Below the pieces are notes generated by a model that was given only the letters and a program-made list of their open reading frames with translations, made no database searches and had not been told where the DNA came from. Shown here in pieces: positions 40,101 through 50,976 of a stretch of 64,000 nt of DNA (position 1 is its first letter; every line of letters starts with the position of its first letter). The translations under genes and the position numbers were made by a program. The DNA is from Linepithema humile. Taxonomy: Eukaryota > Arthropoda > Insecta > Hymenoptera > Formicidae. The DNA lies in the NCBI RefSeq assembly GCF_040581485.1, contig NC_090128.1:43864931-43928930 (forward strand), given 5' to 3'.

Positions 40101-40972
40101 GGCTTCATGTTGTGGTAAATTATCGTGCGCAATCAACCGACCGCATTATTAATCTCGAAAGATAAATCTCCTTCGTTAATTTGACCGCAATGATATTTCT
40201 ACGTTGAAAGAAATATCGATCCCTTGCGGCTAAAGAACCTTATCTAATGAAATTTTCAGTCCGCAAGAGAGAATGTTCTATTTTCGATACTGAAGAAATA
40301 TCGGTCAAAAAAAGAATTAATTATCTAAACTAATTAACCACTGCTGTAAAAGCTAATTAATTATTAAAATATGCAACCTGATTTTCCCTTATAATTCTAT
40401 TATTCAAATAATTTTCAATGATATTATATTCATATATAAAAAGATGGATTTCAAAAACTGTTTTAATTTTCAATAATTATGACATCAATTGTCATACTTG
40501 CCCCTGCAATTGCAACGCTAATTGTTCGAAGAAATTTTTCGAAATTACTTATTCCATACATTTTTAGCACTGACATAAGTTTATTAGTATTTAATTTGCC
40601 TTGTTCTTTGTGACTCACGTATTCACAAATCTAATAAATCCGATTATTTTATATTTATGACATTTTAAATCCAGTAACTATTATTAAATATACAGATCCG
40701 ATATTTGTCCCATTTTGCGATTTATCTTGAAGCATTACTTAATTTTACGACTCGTATGTTCCAATAATATCACAGGTCATAACGTTCACGAAAACTGTAC
40801 TGAAAATCAGATATATGTCAGCGAACGTTCAATGATTAATCGTTAAATAACTAGCTCCATATTTTTCGAGAGATACACCTGAGAAAATATTGACAACCAG
40901 TGGTGGAATTCCGTGCGTTTTGCGGCGGATTCCATTTGCGACCGATTTTGCGAGCAATGCATCGGACAGGTG
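40101..40972. other. AT-rich spacer, no gene recognised
   Basis: AT-rich DNA lies between the two duplicate segments, with no open frame of note and no repeat family recognised. Confidence 0.5.
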
Positions 40973-41067
40973 CCGAGTGTGCTTTTGGTTGAGCACACAA
41001 AACACGTACAGATTCGTATTTGTGGAACGATTTCCAGTAGCCGCACAAAGCCGTTTCGCGAGAAACA
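40973..41067. repeat. Diverged local duplicate, copy 2
   Basis: This is a direct, gapped copy of 40012-40100 about 960 bases downstream. CGAGTGTGCTTTTGGTTGAG precedes the shared CACACAAAACACGT, and TTCGCGAGAAAC closes it. Open frames on both strands cross it but share no peptide with copy 1. Confidence 0.5.
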
Positions 41068-42779
41068 CTCAAGCGATTTCGCGAAGGACCGATTTCGGGA
41101 TAAAACGGCGCCGTGCAGATGTTTGTATAAATCATAAGAAGCTCTCGAAACAAATTTCGATAGCAATATAATTTCAGAGCACTGAAGAAAATGTGACTTA
41201 ATAAAAGCAATTGACGTGAATGCAAATAAAAAGAACAGAGTATATATTATTCATTAATATTTAAGTTAAGCAAAATTAATTTAAATTTAAAAAATTTAAT
41301 TTTAAGCTTTTTTAATTTTATATAAGATAAATTACACGTTGGTTATAAAATTTATTTTTACTACATAATGGTTTTAAAACAAGCAATCATGTATAACAAA
41401 ATATGTTTTTGTCAAGATAATTCTCACATTGAGAAGTTCTTCGTTCAAATTTCTTTCAAGAACGTTTGTCGTCAAAAATGGAGAATAAAAACCAATTTCG
41501 ACCAAAACGCGATGTTCAATTCTGTGTAGATTCTTGAGCGTTTCTAATTCTCAAACCCAGCAATGGAAACTGTTCTACGGCCAGCGCGAAATCACCGGAA
41601 TGCCGCGACTCGCCGATGGAATCCGCGCAAGAGAGCGATCAGCCAGAAGAGGATCGGCACAAAATCATTCTACGTCCGACTAGGATGGAAAGAAGATATT
41701 TTCCGTACGTAAGGATTCGTTCTGGAATCCCGTTCGATAATTCATGGCGACAAAATCACGCTCTCTTTTTCTCTCTCTTCTCTTCTTTCCACGAAATGAT
41801 CCATAAAAGAAACACTCGATCCTAATAATATATATCTTTTAATATTTGTAGCAAAATTGTATTTTTAGAGATATCTTCAAGCTTATTTCTCTTCTAATTA
41901 ATAAATTAATCTAAAATATATCTTATAATCCGAAAAAGCACAAATGTATACTGTACATATAAATAAATGACGTACACAAATTCAATAAATAAATTAATTT
42001 TTAATCTTTTTATATTAATCAAGTTAGAAATTAATATCTCATTAAAACTAATTTTATTTGATTCATAAACTGATGTTTTACTTTAAAAAAAAAGAGATTT
42101 GCGAGCGTTAAAATTTTCTGTGATGGCCAAATAAACGCGATATCGTGTATCTTTTCTTTATACAGAAAAATTAAACTTATTACGCATTTTTGGAAATCAT
42201 CGCTAGTAACATATCAATGGACAGATAATTTCCAATTGCATTCATCCTGATAATAACGATATAACAAAAAACGAAAAGACTCATTTATTAATCGTTTCAA
42301 TAGCATAACTCTCGGTAGCTTGTAAAAATAAACATTAATAATCTTTTTATTGCGTATGCAAGAAATAATCGATCAATACAGATCATTTGTCCATTTAAAA
42401 TATACCGACTATTATATACATTATTCCGACATTATCTCATATCTCTTAACTAAGCATTCTTTAGCGAATTGTTTAATTAGTTTTTACATAAATTTTTTAT
42501 TTCATAGATCTATATTTTTTTTGCATACATTCATCACATAATTCTATCTACCTGTCCATTATGTAATATCAGATCGGCTGATTACTTAGAATTAAAATTT
42601 TCTAATTCATAAAAAGATTCTCGAAAGATCTCTCACAATCAGCTCCATCTGCGGCTACATCAATCGCAAGCTTCTTGAACAAGCAAAGAACAAAAAAGCA
42701 ATCGAGGCGAGTACGTCTTTAATTATCCGTCTGCCAGCAGCAACGTTGCTTCAGCGGGAGAAAAAGCGGGTAACGCTCC
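41068..42779. other. Intergenic or intronic DNA, no gene recognised
   Basis: One GC-richer island lies at about 41440-41810 and AT-rich DNA elsewhere. Frames are short and unassigned. Confidence 0.45.
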
Positions 42780-43085
42780 GTGAAAGAGACCGACTCGATG
42801 GCCTCCTTCATTCAGAACTCGCTGCCGACTGCGATTTTCCGTCCCCCTCAAGGCCCTTCGTCAACGACGATGCCTCCATTCAACGTTTCTTACACCAATG
42901 GCGGCCGCGCGTTCCCCGGAAAGAAGCTCCTTGATATTCCGCCGGCGTTCGCGCGTCCAACTCGCGCGCTGACGATACGCTCTCGAACGGGGTCTCGTGC
43001 GAGGGCCCGGTGCTTGTCCTCCCTCCTTCACTTGCGCGAGGAGGTCCCGCAGGGCCCCGTCGTGTTATGTGGACATAAAAGGTAA
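42780..43085 (+). other. Weak candidate coding exon
   Basis: An open frame of 101 codons lies in a GC-rich stretch. An internal start at 42798 has a reasonable insect context (GATGG) and begins MASFIQNSLPTAIFRPPQGP. The frame closes at TAA directly over a possible splice donor (AAAAG|GTAACC, about 43080/43081), so an exon could end there. No domain is recognised, and frames on the opposite strand are open too. It may be chance. Confidence 0.15.
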
Positions 43086-44131
43086 CCCCACGGCTACGAG
43101 GACCCTCTCTCTGACACATTGACACGGCCACTGAGCTTACGTAGGTCCTCTCCCCCCTCCCCTCCCTCCCCACCTCTTTGACCGTCGGAGATTCCTCTTT
43201 TTCTTTTTTCTCCGTCCTTCTCTGAACCGTCAAAATCTTTTCTAGACTACCTGCTCTATCTCTTTCTCCTAATATCGCCGCTGCTGCTGGCCCCCGTCTG
43301 TCACATGATCGCTTATCCGACGATAAATCTGCCTGATTCTTTTTTTACAGCAACCCGCCACTGGATTCTGGTTTGTCGTGAGATCGCGCCGCAGTATTTA
43401 GGGATGCGGATCGCGGCAAGGGTTGCTGCTACTGCGGTAAAACACGCGGTGCATGTGCAATGTACATGTATGCATAAGGAGATGCAATCTTTGTCTGAGA
43501 TCTAGGAGTTAAGAATTGTTCCGATAGGCGGTCACGCGTGCACGTAATAATGGAAACAACAACTACGTAAATGAATGCAGCGCAATGCCGATGCAGTACG
43601 CCGCTATTGCGCTATTCTCTACAGGCCTATATAGTTGCGTTATCGTATCACGGCATCTTATCCGCGATAAATGTGAACCAATTTATACCCTCTTAAATGT
43701 CAGCATCAGTCTCCACGTTATGATGTTTATATTAAATATTTCTTCACGAAAAATTTTAGTCAAAATATACGTACATGTCGTTGCACACAGATTTCCTTTA
43801 TTTTAGAAAATCGTACTTCACAAATTTTCTGCAAGAAATTGCAAGAAAAAGATATAAGACTTTAGAATTCCCTTTCAAACCATTACCACGTGCCATCCCG
43901 AGAAAACCATCTCACGGATACTCAATGACTCAGATCGTCGGAAAAATAACTGCGAGCTTCCTGACAGTGCGCGCAGCACGTAAAAAGCACACCTCGATCC
44001 TACACGAGAAGCAGGTTGTGCACGGTGTCCTGTCACCGGTACGGCGAACCTGATCTTCTACGTACAAGCGAGATAACTCGCCGAAGCGAGAGGAACAAAG
44101 TGGAAGGAGCAGACCGCGCGACTGTGAGGCC

Positions 44132-44135
<4 letters not shown>
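43086..44135. other. GC-richer DNA without a recognised gene
   Basis: Pyrimidine-rich sequence at about 43140-43280 is followed by mixed sequence. No domain, RNA gene or transposon was recognised. Confidence 0.45.

Positions 44136-44166
<31 letters not shown>
44136..44166. repeat. (GA)n microsatellite
   Basis: GA dinucleotide run. GA repeats near insect promoters can bind GAGA-type factors; whether this one does is unknown. Confidence 0.93.
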
Positions 44167-44168
<2 letters not shown>

Positions 44169-44319
44169 AAAAAGAAGAATGAAAAAAGAAGACGGAAGGA
44201 AGACAGACGATGGTAGGGAGAGAACGCGAAGTGAAACAACTAATGTAAGGAGCGAGATGGAACGACAAAAGAGACCGAGAGAATAATAATAAAGAGACAA
44301 GGAGGTAAGATAATGTACG

Positions 44320-44642
44320 GCGCCGCTCTGGCGTCCATTCATGCTTTTTATTCGTTAGCGGTTAGAGCTCGCGCGGACCGACCGACCGACCAACCTCTCT
44401 CGTATCACCTTGCCTCACCTGCCCAACCCAGCTCCTCCTCTCGCTCCTTACCGGCTTCCCTCTTTCGCCATCGATCTCGACTGATCTAGTTGACCCGCGG
44501 GAGAATACGTGTGTAAGTGCAGACCAGCCGAGAATTCCTCTCTCGTTGTATGTATATCCTTATGAAGCTCAGGCCTCGCCAGATGTCTAACGAGAGAGGA
44601 GATGATGACTTAACTCGCGTGAGGTCGAGCAATCTTAAACCG
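44320..44642 (+). promoter_or_regulatory. Speculative promoter and non-coding first exon
   Basis: Downstream of the GA repeat the DNA is GC-rich with a short GACC tandem repeat near 44385. It continues without a long open frame to TTAAACCG|GTAAGT, a strong match to a splice donor at about 44642/44643, after which the DNA becomes AT-rich. This layout is what a non-coding first exon would look like. There is no clear TATA box or initiator, and a donor-like hexamer alone occurs often by chance. Confidence 0.15.
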
Positions 44643-47600
44643 GTAAGTAAACGTGATAGCATAATGATTTTCGAATCATGCAATTGATAGCGCTTACAAA
44701 ATGATAAAAATTATTTATTTAAAGTTTAAAAAAAAATAGAATTTAATTCTCACTGAACAATTTGCAAAATTTTTTACGATAAATAAGAACTATGAATTTT
44801 ATTATTATTTATCGCATTTATCACTTCGCTCGACTACTTCAGTAATGATAGTTAGATGATTCTATTTATTCCCAATTAGATCTGAATCATCCACTTTCTC
44901 GAGGAATTCATCGGCTCGGTTACAGATGTGCATGTGCATACACATGCAAAACGAATATGCGCGGGTGTGTATAAGCACGTTGCACCAGAGGAGCTTTTCT
45001 CTGTGCTCATTCGCTCCTAATATTTCGAAACTAGTCGCAGTTTGGAACTAGTCTTCTCTATGCGATATACATAGAAATGAAATCCATGCAAATTTGACGT
45101 ATCCGTATTACAAATCCATAATATATCTTCTTGTATACTGCATCGTAATTTCAAAATCAATGACATGATTCGATTATATCTGTGTCTGCGCGCGCATGAA
45201 TCCAATAGATACGTACTCGTGTATTTATATCTAATTAATTAAGTATCAAATACATCCATGTCGAGATAAAGCTCGAGTAACTAATTCCATTAGGTCTCGA
45301 TTACCACGTTATTACACGCGATACCGCGCGTATCGATAGGATCACATAATTCGCGATCGTTTCCGTGATAGAGGGATAAACCTGCTGTTTCGATCTAACG
45401 ATTGGAGTCATCGCGGTGAAACTGTTCAGGAAATCACATGAACAGGGTGAATTACGGTCGTTAGAGAATCATTTTCTCGCGCACATGAGTATCGATATAT
45501 CGTGCAGGAAAGCAACTTACTACATTCATGCTGTCAATAATCTGCCGAGATAAAATCAGTTCAATAATCTTTTGATTTGTGAAAAGAAATAAGACTGTAT
45601 ATAACATGGCTGATTTAAACAAGTTGCAAGCATTGCTAATATTATTTTTCATCTTTTTAATCTGCCTTTACGTTACTCAAAACATGTCAAAATAATTAAA
45701 GTAGAAATGTAATTCAACACGTTTGCATAATAAAAGAGAAATAAATAATGTTGCATGGGCGAAAATTGTAATCGATTTAAATTCAATATTACATATCCGT
45801 TATGCGCGCTGATCGATATTTGTCAATTAACCTGTTTCAAAAAGCCATTAAGCCAACGCTCAATTATCATATTATTATCAATTGGAAAAATGTGCGGAAA
45901 AGTTTGATCGGCGTGGTAAAAATATAACTCGCGCCACCAATGCGTTGGCGAAAATGATCAATATAAATGTAGCATTACGGAATACCCGTATCGTACAGAT
46001 CGATTTGTCAGGCTTCGATCCGCTTTCGAGAAAACAACGTCGTTAGATCAACCTTCAATTATCTCATTATCATCTATCCATCGGAATCGGCAGCTGATCA
46101 ATGGATCTAATAAGCGTTTTCCGTTAAAGCGTGCATTCAGCGTGCGCAAATCACAAACCATGTATTATGCATTAAAATGCTCCGCATCCGCGTGTAGAGC
46201 AGCGATGAATGCAAGGCGATTCCACCTACGCGCGACGCGATAGAGAACAGAGCGGGCAGCGAGATATCAATTATCGCGTCCGGTTATTACATACATCGTG
46301 CGCCTCTTTTCTCCATGTCCCTCGCTCGCTCCAACATCGGCGTTTTCACGATATCGCAATTTCGTGCTGATGATACGAACCAGAGAACGATTTATCAATT
46401 ACCGCGAACGAGTAGCCGATCGACAAGTTGCACGCCGGCAATCTACATTCCTGCACAACTTGCATGTTGCTGTAGCGTGCAGAATGCAATCTTTAGCACG
46501 ATCAAAGGTAATATTTACTCGTCTCATAAACTAAAAGTATCAAGTTCGCAATTTTTATGTACTGCAATTTATGTAATTTTTACTTTGTCAATATACTTTA
46601 ATTATACGCGCTGCAAATTTTGCAGATTGAATCGAGAAAGTTAATAAATCGCTCGCTTTTAATAATATACATGAACAAAAAAATAATTGACAATTACGAT
46701 TCGCGCAATATATAGTAATTTTTACAATGCTTATGATTGATTCAATTAATTAACTTCATTTACAAACAAACAAAAACAAAGAGATTATTATTACTACATT
46801 GTATAAAATCTACTTAAGTTAAAGAGCCCAAATTAAACATCTTTCTCGTCTTTCATTTTCAATTGCGATGATTAACTTGAACGCGACTAAGAAAAGACTT
46901 ATTTACGTCCCAATTATCAGATTTGATAGGATCACGAACGATAATTCACGGTCTTTAGAAATCTTTTGGGGAAATACACGAAGAACGGAAATAATCGGGT
47001 CTCAAATTCGTCTGGTTAAAGTCCAAAGTGAATCCATATCGGTCGAATTGGCATTTTGCAATTGGAAAACGCATTCATTGAAAACGCGCTTTTGTTTTCG
47101 TCGCATACAATTCCGATTATTGCTGCTCACATTAGCATATCGCGCATCACCAAATTATCGTCCCGAATCAATAATTCGCGTAGGTATGTATATATGACAA
47201 TGGCGAGAGAGGGTAAATAACCTTTAGCGGTTGCCACAGTGTGTGCTTCTGTTTCTGATATATTTACGATCATGCTGTGATTTAAGATCTTTCTTTCATC
47301 CACCAACACATAAAACCATCAGCTATATAGTCGACCCTTATCTAGTCCCTTTTTTACCTTGTTCCCTCTTTTTTCCTCCCTTCATCTTATGGACGGTCAC
47401 CGTACATTATAAAAGTGTCTGTTGACACGTTGTATTTCGCTAAGGGTCATGGCATAAATAGATTATAGTCACTTTTTTATGTTTTAATCTGTAATAGATC
47501 CGATATATAAGAGCGATCATATAATCAGAAATAAGAAAAACCTTTAAATATGCCAAAAACAGAGATGTAGAACATATTTTCTGATAAAAAATCAATAGTG

Positions 47601-50071
47601 TATTAATTACAAAACTATTAAATTAATAAAAAGTATTTTCCAAGTATATTTTAAAGATATATTTTAAAAATAAAATCTGTATTTGATTAATTAATTAATC
47701 ACATTCTATTGATTAAAAGAAATCTTTTTACAACTAAAAAAAGTAAATCTAAATTTTTTATATCCACTCGCATGAATTTATGCACTAATACGTAGTTAGA
47801 TCTTGTGCATATAAATACAAACATAGGCTAATTCTCAGAATTTAAGCCCTACAAGTTTCATGAAATTTCGAGAAAATCTCGAGCTCTACTCAAGCGTGAA
47901 AGAAACCACAAAAGAATTACTACAAAACCAAACCGAACTGTCTCATTTCAGTCTGAGAATTACCCGTTTCCAGAAAAAGATTTTCCAGAATCACAGATTT
48001 TTTCTAATATGTTCCGAGAAAGAGAGAGAGAGAAAAAGAACCCTGAGAGCGACAGCTGTAAAGGTCTTAAAGGTCTTTGTCTTCGACAAAGCGTGGCATC
48101 TGTGGAGCGAACGACCCCTGATTCTCGCATTCTTAAAAACAAGATAAAAAAGAAAAGAACGAAAAGAAAGAAGCACTACGGTGTGAGGAAGTGAATCCGG
48201 GAGTCCCTTTTTCGATCTGATCGCATAATTTACTATCGAGATCCCGCTTGAGGTAACGTATACCCGATGCGTATTATTTAAAGAGACACCGAAACCTCTT
48301 ATCAGAGAGAAGGGTAAGGGCGGCCATTTCAATGCTTTCGTGAGATATTTACCAAACTTTGTTCAGTCTAGTTATCTGCGTTCACTTTAGAGATGGAATT
48401 TACAGCCATATTTATAATATTTTTCGCTAATTGTGATTTGCACTCACGAATTATGGATAAAAAATACACTTTGTATAAAGATTTAAGTATATAATAAAAA
48501 AATGTAGTGCGAAAACGCTTACAAGTAGCGATACTGAATAAAGATCGATAAGTATTTCACGGAACACCGCTCTGCTTTTATAAAATAAACGGAACACACA
48601 AAGTGCGTCTAGCGCTCGTTGGAAATATCACACGTTTTCCTATAAATATATATCGCATATCCCAGATCAGATTGTTCGAAATCGCGTATCAATGCGGGTA
48701 TAATTCCCCACTGATAATATCTCGCGACAATATTGTCTCGCGATCGACACTGGCACATCTGCACCAGTGTTGCTGTAGATACAATATCGTAATATGTGTA
48801 CGTATCAAAGCAGCTTGATATGAAGCTAAATTTATCGCTGCAGTTGGAGACAACTTATACGTGAAATTGAAATTAGATGTAGAAACAGTCACGGATCGTT
48901 ATATTACGGAACATTTCTTAACATTTCAATAAATATATAATTTATACCGTAACTGTTCTAGAAGTTGCAAAAAACAGACACAACATTTATGTATGTTCAT
49001 AATTATAAAAATTATAAAAAATAATACAAGATACATCTAATCTTCTGTTTAAAAAAAATATTAGGAGAAATTATCATATCTCTTTTCAAATTTCTTATCC
49101 TATTCAATATCTTAGTAATTCAATCTTGTATCTGCTATCAAAAACTCATCATATATTTTTATACAATCTAAATAATTGTTCTGAACGCAAGCAAGTTAGA
49201 TTCTCTCGACACGTACATATTTGTCACGAGTACATTTTGCGTCAAGAAGACCTTATCAGAGCGATTATACGGAGTAATAACGAGGCCAGAATCTCGTTGC
49301 ACGGTGCTCGCCAATGACAGCAATGACTCATCGTAATTCGGCAGAGTCGCTTGCAAATAAGGTGATAAACAGTAGATTGCGTATTACCGCGCTGATAAGA
49401 TTCGGTCACATTCTAATCGCTTATTTTTTGTCACTACTCACAATTAGCGGAGCGTCATAAGCAGAAATACGTAAACAACTCGTCGTATTTCTGGTGTCTA
49501 CTCACGCGAGAATACAGTTCGAGTGATAAAAATTATGCTGTAATATCCGAAAAAAATCTCTTTTGTCACGTATAATATAGTTCAGACAGACTTTTCACTT
49601 TTCATGTGAAATTTAACAATATAGCGATTATTTAAAACAGGAAGAGTGCGCAGAAACCCTGTTTAAATAAATTTAAATAATTTATATACGCTTGTGATAT
49701 ATGCGCTAGTATAATTTAGTGTCTTATCATGTCATTTTATTTCAGCAAAATATATTTTATACTAAATATAATTAAAATAAAAAACTCTCATAACTTGCCA
49801 TCAACGAAAGAAAAATATTCCGACAAAACGTTGTGTGCAATATATTTTAAACATTGCGTTTTGTCCGCCTAAAGATCTGTGTGCACCCTTAAAACCGTTA
49901 GCTTTATTTCATGCAATAGATACTCGACACAAGAGGATCGTAAATTGTCGACACTACCGCCGATATTATCAGCGCAATTCGGTCGTCCAAAAAATAAGAT
50001 ACTTTGTTCTTCTCGAAAAAAAAGATAAATTATGATATCGATACATCACACACATTACATGAATAATATAA
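44643..50071. other. Intergenic or intronic DNA, no gene recognised
   Basis: There is no recognised gene. A short inverted repeat (TGCATGTG, four-base loop, CACATGCA) lies at 44929-44948. GC-richer patches at about 46180-46500 and 47860-48330 have unassigned frames. Positions 47460-47780 and 48900-49140 are AT-rich. Confidence 0.45.
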
Positions 50072-50073
50072 TA

Positions 50074-50974
50074 CTAGGTGCGCAACTAAGTTTCCGGGTT
50101 TCACACATGAATGGCGCTAACGATACATGTAGTCGATATACATGTCTAAAGTTGTGTTTTTTTATTAACTTGGACATCTGTCAACAATAACCAGTCATAA
50201 TACCAACACATATTGCAACGCAAAAATATTTTTTCTAACAATAAAGATGTCGAGTTTTGTGCCAAATAAACAGCATTTGCGGGAAGCTTTGCTTTTCTGC
50301 TTCAACTTGAAAGAAAATGCAGCTGAAGCACGCCGTTTGCTTGAGAAAGCCTACGGCGAACATGCACAATCGAAAACTACTTGTGAAGATTGGTTTAAAC
50401 GCTTTAGAAATGGCGATTTCGACACTGAGGACAAGGAGCGCTCCGGAAGACCAAAAACATTTGAGGACGCCGATCTGCAAGCGTTATTGGATGAAAATGA
50501 TACGCAAACACAAGACAACAACAACTGATAAATTTGAACCATGCATTGCTCGAAAAACGGCCAGAATGGGACACGAGACACGAACGAGTGATATTGCAGC
50601 ACGACAACGTTCCGTGCCATCGCACTTCCATCGTCCAGGACACCATGAAAACGCTGAAATGGGATCTGCTACCGCACCCGCTGTATTCACCAGACCTGGC
50701 CCCTTCCAATTATCACTTGTTCCGGTCGATGGCACATGGCTTAGCTGGGCTACACTTGGCCAATTTCGAAGAAGTGCAAAACTGATTGGATAAATGGTTT
50801 CGATGCAAAGACGCGTCGTTTTATCGTCGCGGTATTCATGTATTGCCAGAGAGATGGCAAAAATGTGTAGCTAGCGAGGGACGATACTTTGAATAAACCG
50901 TTTTTTGTATTTCTCTTGAAATTTTCCATTTTGCATTGATAAAAAAAAACCCGGAAACTTAATTGCGCACCTAG
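50074..50974 (+). mobile_element. Mariner (mauritiana-type) transposon, deleted copy
   Basis: Terminal inverted repeats of about 28 bases begin CTAGGTGCGCAACTAAG at the left. The right end, read inwards, differs by one base in this stretch. TA flanks both ends (50072-50073 and 50975-50976), the target duplication of Tc1/mariner elements. The 901-bp length is short of the roughly 1.3 kb of complete mariners because the middle of the transposase gene is missing. The ends are nearly identical, so the insertion is not very old, but the gene is dead. Such copies can still be moved by a transposase made elsewhere. Confidence 0.95.
50247..50896 (+). pseudogene. Mariner transposase, deleted and mutated
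   Basis: The enzyme would cut the element ends and reinsert it. The start at 50247 gives MSSFVPNKQHLREALLFCFN, the N-terminal helix-turn-helix of the Mos1-like (mauritiana) subfamily. The frame runs to LLDENDTQTQ and stops at 50526-50528. Recognisable sequence resumes in another frame at about 50534 (NHALLEKRPEW). The missing part, well over 100 residues, includes the first catalytic Asp. The second Asp is kept in HDN (50603-50605). The third, normally in PSDYHLF, reads PSNYHLF (50708-50710), so Asp has become Asn. A Trp codon position is now TGA at 50783-50785. The frame then continues through RWQKCVASEGRYFE to the natural stop at 50894-50896. This gene cannot make an active enzyme. Confidence 0.95.
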
Positions 50975-50976
50975 TA

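Noticed and set aside
50317..50793. A 158-codon plus-strand frame across the mariner
   Set aside because: It is an out-of-frame reading of the transposase gene; the true transposase motifs are in the other two plus frames.
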